Positions 7,396 to 15,372 of a DNA stretch of 36,996 bases are shown here, one piece after another. The position numbers were made by a program, and so were the translations under genes. The notes under the pieces are model-generated. The model was not told the DNA's origin. It did no database searches and saw only the letters and a list, made by a program, of their open reading frames with translations. Source of the DNA: Vallitaleaceae bacterium (GTDB taxonomy: Bacteria > Bacillota > Clostridia > Lachnospirales > Vallitaleaceae); contig JANQFZ010000045.1 of NCBI GenBank assembly GCA_028277605.1, positions 1-36,996 of the forward strand, read 5' to 3'. How positions within the stretch are numbered: the first letter of the stretch is position 1; the number at the start of each line of letters is the position of its first letter.

Positions 7396-7409
7396 AGAGG
7401 TTAAAAAAT

Positions 7410-7868
7410 ATGATTATTAGACCAATAGATAATAAAGACATAATACCCTATGACCTTTTATTATTAGCAGATCCATCAAAAGAAGCCATTGATGATTACA
7501 TTCAAAGAGGTAATACCTATATTGCAATAGATGAAGAGACTATCGTTGGAACCTATGTTATACTCAAGACCAGACCACATACAATGGAATTAGTCAATAT
7601 TGCTGTTGCCGAATCTCATCAAGGTAGAGGTATAGGGAAGCATTTGGTTCAAGATAGTATTAAGAAAGCCAAAGCATTAGGCACACATACTTTAGAAGTT
7701 GGAACAGGTAATTCAAGTCTATCACAGCTTGCACTATATCAAAAATGTGGATTTAGAATAATAGGTGTAGATAAAGATTTTTTTAAGATACATTATAAGG
7801 ATAAGATCATTGAAAATGGCATCGATTGTGTGGATATGATAAGATTACAAATCAACTTTAATAACTGA
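7410..7868 (+). CDS. GNAT family N-acetyltransferase, YvbK-like
   Basis: A 152-aa acetyltransferase behind AGAGAGG. It aligns by eye along its whole length with Bacillus subtilis YvbK: LLLLADPSxEAI near the start, LVNIAVAESHQGRGIGKHLV (acetyl-CoA loop GRGIGK), VGTGNSSLSQLALYQKCGFR, and the ending DKDFFxxHY...ENGIxCxDMIRL. Full family length and an intact frame. The acceptor substrate is not known to me. It starts 14 bp after the RhuM remnant and marks the left border of the better-preserved chromosome. Confidence 0.88.
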   Translation: MIIRPIDNKDIIPYDLLLLADPSKEAIDDYIQRGNTYIAIDEETIVGTYVILKTRPHTMELVNIAVAESHQGRGIGKHLVQDSIKKAKALGTHTLEVGTGNSSLSQLALYQKCGFRIIGVDKDFFKIHYKDKIIENGIDCVDMIRLQINFNN

Positions 7869-7988
7869 TGAGTAAACGAAGGGTAAATAGTAATAATTCC
7901 ATAGGTATTCTTGGAACAACCTCATTTGCTTAGAATAAAATACAAATATAAGGCTAGTCTTGTAAGCAAAAGTAGAGGAGGTCTTGTA

Positions 7989-8234
7989 TTGAGTGAGGAA
8001 ACCAAAAAAATATTAGAGCAGATAGAAAAAACTGAAGAACAAGTCATGGCATCCTTGGAAAATCGATTAAAGGATATGAGTGCAGTCAGCAAAGAAACAC
8101 TTGAAACAATTAAACAAGCAATAAAGCAACCTCTTAACTTAAAAGAGGATATGATTCAACTGCTGGAAGAAAAGGTTTTGCAGTTTAAACAAATGAATGA
8201 GCAGTTAAAGAAAAGTAAGAATAAAAGAAATTGA
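7989..8234 (+). CDS. Small coiled-coil hypothetical protein
   Basis: An 81-aa protein. The start is set at TTG 7989 because AGAGGAGGT lies just before it, whereas nothing suitable precedes the upstream in-frame TTG at 7911. The sequence is almost entirely helical and charged (SEETKKILEQIEKTEEQVMA; LQFKQMNEQLKKSKNKR at the end), suggesting a coiled coil. No membrane segment or known domain. It is followed by a terminator and sits alone. Function unknown. Confidence 0.6.
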   Translation: MSEETKKILEQIEKTEEQVMASLENRLKDMSAVSKETLETIKQAIKQPLNLKEDMIQLLEEKVLQFKQMNEQLKKSKNKRN

Positions 8235-8261
8235 AAGATTTATAACTAAACATGCATTATC

Positions 8262-8296
8262 AAAGATACTTTATAGTTTAAAAAGTGTCTTTTTTT
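8262..8296 (+). terminator. Rho-independent terminator
   Basis: Stem AAAGATACTTT (8262-8272) / AAAGTGTCTTT (8282-8292) with one G-U pair, 9-base loop, followed by a run of T to 8296. Confidence 0.7.
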
Positions 8297-8352
8297 ATTA
8301 ATAACTCATGTTAGAAAGTCTCAAAATTTACATTATCCTTACGTAAAATAGA

Positions 8353-8381
8353 TTGACGCTAGTTCATAATTATAATAATAT
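8353..8381 (+). promoter_or_regulatory. Probable promoter of the CoA-disulfide reductase gene
   Basis: TTGACG (8353-8358), 17 bases, TAATAT (8376-8381). It lies between the preceding terminator and the CDS, in a very AT-rich patch, leaving an untranslated leader of roughly 85 bases. Confidence 0.5.
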
Positions 8382-8427
8382 ATAGTAAAATACCAAACGG
8401 TAATATGCTATGAAAAGGAGGAGTTAT

Positions 8428-8469
8428 TTGGAGTTCGTTGAACTATCCAATGGAGAAAATGGAGGTTAA
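8428..8469 (+). CDS. Possible 13-codon leader peptide
   Basis: A strong AAAAGGAGGAG site precedes TTG 8428, which opens a frame encoding MEFVELSNGENGG. It stops at 8467-8469, only three bases before the ATG of the reductase gene, and its last codons contain the reductase ribosome binding site. Translation of the leader could open or couple to the main gene. Chance is not excluded. Confidence 0.3.
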   Translation: MEFVELSNGENGG

Positions 8470-8472
8470 CTC

Positions 8473-10122
8473 ATGAGAATACTTGTGATTGGTTCTGTTG
8501 CTGCTGGTACATCAGCGGCAGCAAAAGCTAGACGAAATACAGAAAAAGCAGAAATTGTTATCTATGATAAAGATAGAGATATCTCTTATTCAGCGTGTGG
8601 ACTGCCTTATTATATTGGATCAACGATACCATCTAGAGATGCTCTTACACCAAGAGATGAGAAATGGTTTAAAGAAAGATATCAGATTAGTATACACACA
8701 CGACATGAAGTATTATCCATTGACCCAGCTAAAAAAACAATAAAAGCTGTTAATCTTGAAACCAAACAGCCTATCATTGACCATTATGATCGACTCATTA
8801 TTGCCACAGGGGCAATACCCAAAACCCCTCCTATACCTGGCAAGAATAAGAAGAATGTGTTTCAATTAAGGAATGTAGAGAACGCAGATGCTATTAGAGA
8901 GTATATTTTAGAGCATCAGGCAAAAAGTGCTGTCGTCATAGGATCGGGCTTTATAGGGCTGGAATTATTAGAAAACCTAATGAGCAGAGGACTCAAGGTT
9001 ACGATTATTGAAAAAGAAGACCAACTGATGCCTACTATGGATGGTGATATTGCTAAGTATTTAGAGCATTATTTATTAAGTCAAAATATTGATATTGTGT
9101 TTAATGAAACCGTTCAAGAGATTCAGGGTAATGATACAACATTAGATATTGTAACATCTTCAGGCAAAAGCATTAAAGCAGATTTAGCTATTTTTGCTGT
9201 TGGCGTTCGTCCTAATGTGACATTAGCCCAGCAAGTAGGTATCCAATTAGGCGAAACAGGAGCCATCCGTGTTAATGAAAAAATGCAGACCAATATAGAA
9301 CATATCTATGCAGTAGGGGACTGTACAGAAGCGTATTCTATCCTAACAAAAAAACCTATGTATCATCCATTGGGATCAACAGCAAATAAAATGGGTAGAA
9401 TTGCTGGAGACCAAATAACAGGTGGTGATTTAACATTTAGAGGTATCTTAGGAACTGGTATATTTAAAGTATTAGATCAAGCAATAGCTAAAACAGGTTT
9501 ATCTGAAAGAGAAGCTCTTAATTTAGGCTATGATATTGAGACACTGGTTAATATTAAGCCTAATCATCCTGCGTATTATCCGAACAGCAGTCAATTAGTC
9601 ATTAAGGCTATTGCAGATCGTAATAGCAGAAAACTATTAGGTGCGCAAATCATTGGTCAAGATGGCGTTGATAAGAGAATAGATGTCTTGGTTACTGCCA
9701 TGACTTTTGGGGCTAAGGTGGATGATTTATTTCACTTAGACCTAGCTTATGCACCACCCTTTGCAACGACTAAAGATCCCATACTTTACACAGGCATGGT
9801 ACTTGAAAATGCAATGGTAAAAGGAAGAAAGCTAATAACTGCCCAGCAGCTAAACCAGAAAATCATAAATAAAGAACCCGTAATAATTATTGATGCAAGA
9901 GTTGAAAAACAATATGATAGTGACCATATAGAAGGTGCCATCAACATACCCCTTAAAAACATAAGACAAAAAGCCCATGATATAGATAGGGACAAACCTA
10001 TTATAACTTACTGTAATAAGGGTGTAACTGGTAACGCAGCACAAAATATATTACTTAATTTCGGATTTAAAGACGTATATAATTTATCTGGTGGTTTTAA
10101 AAACTACAGGACACTCTATTGA
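8473..10122 (+). CDS. CoA-disulfide reductase with C-terminal rhodanese domain
   Basis: A 549-aa FAD/NAD(P)H enzyme of the pyridine nucleotide-disulfide oxidoreductase family. FAD-binding GSVAAGTSAAAKARR is at 7-21. The single active-site Cys lies in the SACGLPYYIG motif (Cys42), which distinguishes CoA-disulfide/NADH oxidase-type enzymes from glutathione reductases. NAD(P) binding is at VVIGSGFIGLELLE (about 155-168), and the second FAD motif is IYAVGDC. A dimerisation domain follows. From about 460 a rhodanese domain carries IIDARVEKQYDSDHIEGAIN and an active Cys514 in CNKGVTG. Such fusions reduce CoA disulfide, CoA persulfide or polysulfide, so a role in thiol homeostasis or sulfur reduction is likely. 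It stands as a single gene with its own promoter and terminator. Confidence 0.9.
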   Translation: MRILVIGSVAAGTSAAAKARRNTEKAEIVIYDKDRDISYSACGLPYYIGSTIPSRDALTPRDEKWFKERYQISIHTRHEVLSIDPAKKTIKAVNLETKQPIIDHYDRLIIATGAIPKTPPIPGKNKKNVFQLRNVENADAIREYILEHQAKSAVVIGSGFIGLELLENLMSRGLKVTIIEKEDQLMPTMDGDIAKYLEHYLLSQNIDIVFNETVQEIQGNDTTLDIVTSSGKSIKADLAIFAVGVRPNVTLAQQVGIQLGETGAIRVNEKMQTNIEHIYAVGDCTEAYSILTKKPMYHPLGSTANKMGRIAGDQITGGDLTFRGILGTGIFKVLDQAIAKTGLSEREALNLGYDIETLVNIKPNHPAYYPNSSQLVIKAIADRNSRKLLGAQIIGQDGVDKRIDVLVTAMTFGAKVDDLFHLDLAYAPPFATTKDPILYTGMVLENAMVKGRKLITAQQLNQKIINKEPVIIIDARVEKQYDSDHIEGAINIPLKNIRQKAHDIDRDKPIITYCNKGVTGNAAQNILLNFGFKDVYNLSGGFKNYRTLY

Positions 10123-10136
10123 GTGTCCATTTTTTT
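10109..10136 (+). terminator. Terminator overlapping the stop codon
   Basis: Perfect stem GGACACTC (10109-10116) / GAGTGTCC (10121-10128), 4-base loop, then ATTTTTTT. The TGA stop codon (10120-10122) sits at the loop/stem border, so the last four sense codons form half of the hairpin. Confidence 0.85.
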
Positions 10137-10191
10137 GTGAGTAAAATATTTTAAATATTAAAAGCGTCTATTGGAGAAGTAATGAGGTGTG

Positions 10192-10349
10192 GTACTATTG
10201 ATGATAAGAGTATAGCCCAATGCGCTTATATACAAGAAGTAGGTAGTACCTATCTTCAATGTATCAATGACTTGTGATGGGCTAAATAGACTTAACAACG
10301 CTTATTGCTTTACTAATAGTTACAAACCTAAGCTATCATCAATATAGTA
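10192..10349 (+). ncRNA. Structured intergenic element, possible RNA
   Basis: Three nested inverted repeats are visible. The outer arms are ATTGATGATA (10197-10206) / TATCATCAAT (10334-10343), extended by GTACT/AGTA after a 2-base bulge. The middle arms are TAGCCCA (10213-10219) / TGGGCTA (10278-10284). The inner hairpin is ATAC..GAAG.TAGGTA / TACCTA.CTTC..GTAT, centred near 10245. There is no reading frame across it. Nested pairing over 158 bases fits a folded RNA or a small palindromic repeat. It does not match a riboswitch class I recognise. It lies between a terminator and the 64-aa gene; the strand is assumed. Confidence 0.35.
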
Positions 10350-10483
10350 ACTACACTATAAAACTTGTTTTCTATTAATACATTGGGAAAGGTTTAAAAT
10401 AGAATAATTATTAAGGTATAGAGTTTACTATTAGAGGAACACTATAAGCAATAGTTCTAAGTCTATATTAATGAGGGATATCA

Positions 10484-10678
10484 ATGAAAAATATTGAAAA
10501 TATTATAGAAAAAGTTCAATATATAACCTATACCTACGACACCTTAGAAGAAAAAAAAGAACATATTGAGAAAATGGAGCTTGAAGGTTACGAGCATTTA
10601 GAGAACTTTGATCATGTGTGGCAGGTGACCTATCGAAAGTTTTTAGACCACATCAAGCCCAATATGACTGAAGTATAA
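10484..10678 (+). CDS. Small hypothetical protein (64 aa)
   Basis: The ATG follows GAGGGA at good spacing. The protein is acidic and helical, with an aromatic-rich middle (IEKVQYITYTYDTLEEKKEH) and DHVWQVTYRKFL near the end; no signal, membrane segment or Cys motif. It is isolated, about 360 bp from the previous gene and convergent with the laccase gene. Codon use and the ribosome site argue for a real gene. I recognise no family. Whether the upstream structured element belongs to its leader is unknown. Confidence 0.6.
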   Translation: MKNIENIIEKVQYITYTYDTLEEKKEHIEKMELEGYEHLENFDHVWQVTYRKFLDHIKPNMTEV

Positions 10679-10737
10679 GTTAAAACAGTCTTTCTTATTA
10701 AACTATAAGAAGTATACTAAACCTATGTAAAATGGGG

Positions 10738-10819
10738 GTGTTCATTGTATGAACATAATATTAAGCGACTAGGAACGACATTTTCTATTGCTTTTTTTAT
10801 TTGTTCATTATATGAACAC
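10738..10819. repeat. Two near-identical palindromes flanking a 46-bp spacer
   Basis: TGTTCATTGTATGAACA (10739-10755) and TGTTCATTATATGAACA (10802-10818) are each 17-bp palindromes with 7-bp arms, differing only in the central three bases. With the outer G and C the pair also forms an 18-bp inverted repeat around the spacer. They lie between convergent genes, so they could be paired protein-binding sites, a tiny transposon-like element, or a two-way terminator (the spacer contains CTTTTTTTAT). Confidence 0.5.
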
Positions 10820-10833
10820 TCTAGGTATAGTCA

Positions 10834-12459
10834 TTATCTGAAGACAGCTTTATGAGTTTTTATCTTCTCATGCTTCTCATGTAAATTTTTCTTATAATAG
10901 AGTGGGTGCTTATCACTATGCGTGTGATTGATAACCATATATGGACGCATCATTTCCCAATCTTCATGTTCCATTAAGTGACAATGCCAAACATACAATC
11001 CAGAAAATGGGGTAAACCTCATAATGATTCTGGTGATCTCACCAGGATTTGCTCGTACTGTATCTATCCATCCTCTCTCGTTTAGTTCAGGAGGTATAGG
11101 TGGTCCTGTCGTTTTAATCTCTCCAGTTTCTTCATAGTAACTAGCATCAAAAGGTTGACGGTCTAAGATTTGAAAATGAACGAGATGAACGTGTATAGGA
11201 TGGGTCGCGTTGGTTAGATTAATAAGCGTCCAAATCTCTGTGGAATCCAGCTTAGGTTCCTCTGAAATAGGGTCATCCCACACCTTTCCATCCAGTAGTA
11301 ATTTAGGTCTTCCATATTGGTCAAGCGTTCTAACAAGAGGAAGGTTTCTGACTCTATCTGCCTGTTCTTCTTTTAACCACTCAATACTACTCAGACAGCA
11401 TGGTATAACACTAAAATCTCTTTTTGAAAGAGGCAAACATACGTTAAACTGCATAATTTGACCCGTAGTTTCTGGATCTGGAGCAGTCCCATTAGGAAAA
11501 GAAGTTGGAGCATCATTGGTAAGAATAATTTTTTGCCCCCATTCACGTGAAAAATCAATAATCACATCCGCACGCTGGGCAGGTGCTAATATAATTTCAC
11601 ATACTTTTACAGGCTTTTCAAGAAATCCACCTCCCGTCCCAATCTGATAGAAGGGTTGACCACTTGAAAGTCTCATTCTATAAAATCTAGCATTAGAACC
11701 ATTGACCATTTTAAATCTGTATTTTCTAGGCTCAACTTCAAGATAGGGCCATACTTTTCCATTAACTAAAATAGTATCTCCAAAAAAATCAGGTATAATA
11801 GATGGATCCACTTCTGGTATTGGCTCTTCAGGCTGACTAGGATAATAAAGAGAGCCATCCTCTTTAAAAGATTTATCTTGTATCAGTAAAGGTATTTCAT
11901 AGGATCCTCTAGGAAGATTATAGGCTTCTTCATCCTCAGACCGAATAAAATACAACCCTACAATACCCGCATAAACATTCAAACGTGTGATACCTAAAGC
12001 ATGTGCATGGTACCACATGGTAGCTGGTCGCTGCATATTGGGATAGTCGTATATTTTTTGTACAAAATAAGGGCCTACCTGCTGGTAATCTCTAGTAAAC
12101 CATGCCTCTGGATAACCATCACTCTCTGGTTTAACAACACCACCATGTAAATGAATAACAGTACGAACCCTAGGCTGATCGGGTCCAGCACCGTGAATGG
12201 TTGTATCTACTGGTAATAAATGCTTGCTTGGAAGCTTATTTATCCATTGTACTTTAATCGGTTGATTTTCCACAAGGTCAAAGGTTGGCCCTGGATAAGT
12301 ACCCTCAAATCCCCAAACGGTTGTTGGTGGCAAATCCCTATGTAATTTTTGCTTAAATTGCGACATCGTCATTTTATAAAAAGGAACGCCATCTATGTCA
12401 TCATCCGTTTTCATTATCTGTGGGATAGGTAGAGGATCAACATATTTCTCTAAATTCAT
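10834..12459 (-). CDS. cotA: CotA-like spore coat multicopper oxidase (laccase)
   Basis: A 541-aa three-cupredoxin laccase very similar to Bacillus CotA from the first residues (MNLEKYVDPLPIP against MTLEKFVDALPIP). Copper ligands are complete: HLHGG (His103, His105), WYHAHALG (His151, His153), THPIHVHLVHF (His420, His423, His425) and HCHLMEHEDWEMM (His492-Met503, with Cys493 for type 1 copper). The start is set at 12459, where AAGGATG precedes the ATG; the upstream ATG at 12498 would add 13 unsupported residues. A His-rich 30-residue C-terminal extension goes beyond CotA's usual 513 aa. There is no signal peptide, as expected for a coat protein assembled from the mother cell. In Bacillus the enzyme oxidises phenolics and bilirubin and makes brown spore pigment. 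Single-gene unit, convergent with the 64-aa gene. Confidence 0.9.
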   Translation of the reverse strand: MNLEKYVDPLPIPQIMKTDDDIDGVPFYKMTMSQFKQKLHRDLPPTTVWGFEGTYPGPTFDLVENQPIKVQWINKLPSKHLLPVDTTIHGAGPDQPRVRTVIHLHGGVVKPESDGYPEAWFTRDYQQVGPYFVQKIYDYPNMQRPATMWYHAHALGITRLNVYAGIVGLYFIRSEDEEAYNLPRGSYEIPLLIQDKSFKEDGSLYYPSQPEEPIPEVDPSIIPDFFGDTILVNGKVWPYLEVEPRKYRFKMVNGSNARFYRMRLSSGQPFYQIGTGGGFLEKPVKVCEIILAPAQRADVIIDFSREWGQKIILTNDAPTSFPNGTAPDPETTGQIMQFNVCLPLSKRDFSVIPCCLSSIEWLKEEQADRVRNLPLVRTLDQYGRPKLLLDGKVWDDPISEEPKLDSTEIWTLINLTNATHPIHVHLVHFQILDRQPFDASYYEETGEIKTTGPPIPPELNERGWIDTVRANPGEITRIIMRFTPFSGLYVWHCHLMEHEDWEMMRPYMVINHTHSDKHPLYYKKNLHEKHEKIKTHKAVFR

Positions 12460-12630
12460 AGAATCATCCTTAAATATACTAATGGCTAGCAAGGTCATGC
12501 TAACTATTTTTGTGAAATAACCATTAGACTATACTTACTTTGCTATCATTATTATTCCATAAGTTCAATTTATATTCCTTGATTTGATAATTACTTGCTA
12601 GTATGATTTAATAGATGTGGATATAGATTA
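12460..12630. promoter_or_regulatory. Divergent region upstream of the laccase gene
   Basis: Non-coding sequence that must hold the laccase promoter on the minus strand. I see no convincing sigma-A pair and no clear sigma-K -10 (CATANNNTA) at proper spacing, so I assign no site. Confidence 0.3.
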
Positions 12631-12774
12631 GTGAGTACACATTGTTATGTAATTAATAGGAGTCTTACAGATCTAAATTACGCAAAAGCTCATCACATCT
12701 TCCCAAGATATAGTATTAATACGATAAAAATATATGAAATCGCAAAAAATAAGGGTGCTCAAGTAATAAAATAA
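12631..12774 (+). pseudogene. Fragment of a MurR/RpiR-family regulator (SIS domain)
   Basis: A 47-codon frame ending in FPRYSINTIKIYEIAKNKGA, then QVIK and a stop, matches the SIS-domain segment ISFPRYSxxTxxxAxxAKxxGAxVIAITD of MurR/RpiR regulators. The N-terminal HTH and the rest of the SIS domain are missing. The TAA (12772-12774) is in frame with, and just before, the next ORF. No ribosome site precedes the possible GTG start. RpiR regulators often sit beside peptide and sugar transporters, so it may once have controlled the transport operon downstream. Confidence 0.5.
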
Positions 12775-12795
12775 TTGGAAGACGAGGTAAAGCCA

Positions 12796-13521
12796 ATGAA
12801 AATGACTGTAATCGGATATAGAAGCGGTTACCCAAAAGCTGGAGAAGCAACCTCCTGCTACTTAATTCAGGATGAAGATACATCTATTGTCATAGACTTA
12901 GGGGCTGGGAGCTTAAGTATCTTACAAAAATTCATTGAGCTGGAAGAAATTGATGCACTAATCCTTACGCATTATCATCCAGATCATTTTTCAGACATCC
13001 TATGCCTTAAACAAGGAATAATGATTAAGCAGCAGCTTGGCAAGATTAAGAAAACACTAACCATCTATGCACCTGAGGATGACTTTTATTTCAAACAACT
13101 AAAATGGAATACGACTATTAAGGCAGTTAAAATCGATCAGCATAAAGAAATTCAGTTCAATCAGTTGAACATTACATTTATGAAAACTGAGCATACCATT
13201 TTTGGTTTAGCTGTCAAGGTAACAAAAGGACAACAAAGCCTTGTTTATACTTCAGACACAGAGTTAAAGCCATCCCTTGTTGATTTTAGTAAAAATTGTA
13301 CATTATTGATTACAGAATGTAGTTTATATAAAAATCCAAGTGGTATAGCTGGTCATATGGATATTGAAGATGTAAAACAGCTTGTTTTGCAAAGCCATCC
13401 TGAAAATGTTATAATTACCCACATACCTCCTTATGGGGATAATACTCATATACTAAATGAAATTCAAGCATCTTACTCTAAAAAGTGTTTATTAGCTAGA
13501 ACTGGACTTATATGGCAATGA
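12796..13521 (+). CDS. Metallo-beta-lactamase-fold hydrolase (YhfI-like)
   Basis: A 241-aa metal-dependent hydrolase of the RNase Z-like branch. The start at ATG 12796 is supported by GAGGTAAAG upstream; a TTG 21 bases earlier is less likely. It begins MKMTVIGYRSGYPKAGEATS, like Bacillus subtilis YhfI. The zinc motif THYHPDHF has His59, His61, Asp63 and His64. Later ligands are expected at EH (TEHTIFGLAV), SDTE and THIPP. Substrate unknown; the fold acts on phosphodiesters or thioesters in relatives. It stands about 110 bp before the peptide transporter operon and may be expressed separately. Confidence 0.88.
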   Translation: MKMTVIGYRSGYPKAGEATSCYLIQDEDTSIVIDLGAGSLSILQKFIELEEIDALILTHYHPDHFSDILCLKQGIMIKQQLGKIKKTLTIYAPEDDFYFKQLKWNTTIKAVKIDQHKEIQFNQLNITFMKTEHTIFGLAVKVTKGQQSLVYTSDTELKPSLVDFSKNCTLLITECSLYKNPSGIAGHMDIEDVKQLVLQSHPENVIITHIPPYGDNTHILNEIQASYSKKCLLARTGLIWQ

Positions 13522-13629
13522 TTAATTTTATCTGATAATTGTTTAGGTTATTAGGTTAACATAGAGCATAATGGTACGAAGGACAACATAGACGACAAAA
13601 AATAAACTACTTATTTAAAGGAGGCTTTT

Positions 13630-15210
13630 ATGAAAAGAAACGTATTAGGTTCGCTAATGGTTCTACTCCTAGTATGTGTATTAGCAGGATGTGGCACAGA
13701 ACAAAAAAATGATACTAACTCAGATATAACTAACCAGAATCAAACACAATCAGAGAATACCAATGAACAATCCACCAATGAAGAAATAATGGCTAAACAG
13801 GATAAAGTAGTGGTAGCCGTTCCACAAGATCCAGATTATCTAGATCCGCATTTATCAGCTGCATCAGGAACAACTGAGATTATGTTTAATGTATTCGAGG
13901 GACTGTTAAAAGCGGATCCTAGCGGAAGAGTGATACCAGCCATTGCTAAAGATTATACTATCTCCAATGATGGATTAACCTATACCTTTAAGCTTCAACA
14001 AGGGATTCATTTTCATAATGGAAAAGAAGTCACTATGGAGGATGTTGCTTATAGCTATAAAAGGCTAAAAGGTGATATAACTGGAGAGCCCTTATCCGAA
14101 GCTTTTGAAGAGGTTGAAATCAATGTAGTAGATGATGAAACCATCGCTTTTCAATTAACTGAAGTCAATTCTGGATTTTTAGTTAATTTTACAAAAGCAG
14201 TTATTCCTTCAGGTCTTGGAGAGGAAGCCCATAATAAAACCCCTATTGGGACTGGACCCTATAAGTTTAAGGGCTATAACCCTTCGCAGAACATTGTATT
14301 AGAAAAATTTGATGATTATAGAATAGAAGGCATTCCAAAAATAAATGAAGTAGAATTTAGGATATTTGCTGATAGCCAATCAGCCTTCATGAGTCTCCTT
14401 GCAGGAGAAGTCGATATGTATCCCCGAATGGAAACAGAAAACATAGAAATGCTGCCAGAAAATTATTATTACGTTGAAGGTATGCAGAACATGGTTCAAT
14501 TAATGAGTATGAATAACGCTACTGAGCCACTTAATGATGTTAAAGTAAGACAAGCTATCAATTATGCTATTGATACAGATTTTATTATTGAAGCTGTAGC
14601 TAATGGCAAAGGAACAAAGCTAGGATCAAACATGTCTCCTGTTATGTCTTTTTTCTATGAAGACGGACTACAAGATAAATATAATATCAATATAGAAAAG
14701 GCTAAACACTTATTAAAAGATGCTGGTTATGAAAAAGGATTTGAATTAACTATAACAGTACCTTCTAATTATGACCTTCATGTCAAGACTGCCGAGGTGA
14801 TTGTGGAGCAACTAAAAGCTGTTGACATTCAAGCTAGTATTGAGTTAGTTGAATGGGGCATTTGGCTGGATAGAGTCTATAAAGGCAGAGACTATGAAAC
14901 TACCATTATTGGATTAACTGGTAAGCTGGATCCGAATAATATTCTCTTTAGGTATGAAACTAACTATCCACGTAACTACATGAATTATTCTAATGAACAG
15001 TATGATACTATAATTGCACAGGCAGTTAAAACAACCAATGAAGAAGAAAGAGCTAGACTATATAAAGAAGCACAAGTATTGTTGGCAGATGAAGTACCTG
15101 CGGTTTATATTATGGATCCTAACTTTATTGTTGCATTAAAAAGTAATTTAAAAGGGTATCAATTATATCCACTATATGTACAAGATATGTCTGTCATGTA
15201 TTTTGATTAA
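13630..15210 (+). CDS. Oligopeptide ABC transporter substrate-binding lipoprotein
   Basis: A 526-aa extracellular binding protein of family 5 (OppA/DppA). The lipoprotein signal peptide ends in VLAGC (Cys21), followed by an Asn/Gln/Thr-rich linker to about residue 55. The mature domain begins VVVAVPQDPDYLDPHLSAAS and contains the family signature region around PSGRVIPAIAKDYTISNDGL. It has PIGTGPYKFKGY in the hinge and ends in AVYIMDPNFIVALKSNLKGY. Strong AAAGGAGG site. First gene of a five-gene cluster with two permeases and two ATPases, so it delivers short peptides (or nickel or heme-like ligands, which family 5 can also bind) to the membrane complex. Confidence 0.93.
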   Translation: MKRNVLGSLMVLLLVCVLAGCGTEQKNDTNSDITNQNQTQSENTNEQSTNEEIMAKQDKVVVAVPQDPDYLDPHLSAASGTTEIMFNVFEGLLKADPSGRVIPAIAKDYTISNDGLTYTFKLQQGIHFHNGKEVTMEDVAYSYKRLKGDITGEPLSEAFEEVEINVVDDETIAFQLTEVNSGFLVNFTKAVIPSGLGEEAHNKTPIGTGPYKFKGYNPSQNIVLEKFDDYRIEGIPKINEVEFRIFADSQSAFMSLLAGEVDMYPRMETENIEMLPENYYYVEGMQNMVQLMSMNNATEPLNDVKVRQAINYAIDTDFIIEAVANGKGTKLGSNMSPVMSFFYEDGLQDKYNINIEKAKHLLKDAGYEKGFELTITVPSNYDLHVKTAEVIVEQLKAVDIQASIELVEWGIWLDRVYKGRDYETTIIGLTGKLDPNNILFRYETNYPRNYMNYSNEQYDTIIAQAVKTTNEEERARLYKEAQVLLADEVPAVYIMDPNFIVALKSNLKGYQLYPLYVQDMSVMYFD

Positions 15211-15249
15211 CCAAATCATGATCAAACCGTAAATTATTATAAACCTAAC

Positions 15250-15307
15250 AATAGTATAAATGGAAAGCCAAGTATTATCCTCCTATAGGCTGGCCATTTA
15301 TACTATT
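15250..15307 (+). promoter_or_regulatory. Intercistronic stem-loop between binding protein and permease genes
   Basis: Perfect 14-bp stem AATAGTATAAATGG (15250-15263) / CCATTTATACTATT (15294-15307), continued by GCC/GGC after a 3-base internal loop. There is no T-run, so it is not a classic terminator. A structure here would protect the 3' end of the highly expressed binding-protein message and lower permease expression, as known for other opp-like operons. Confidence 0.55.
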
Positions 15308-15372
15308 CTATGTTTAAAACTAGAATAAGTGTAGAAAGAACTCTCCAGTAAACCAAAAAGGCGGGCATTAAG

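Noticed and set aside
12460..12498. Longer N-terminus for the laccase (start at 12498)
   Set aside because: CotA homologues start at MxLEK, and the AAGGATG site fits the inner ATG at 12459.
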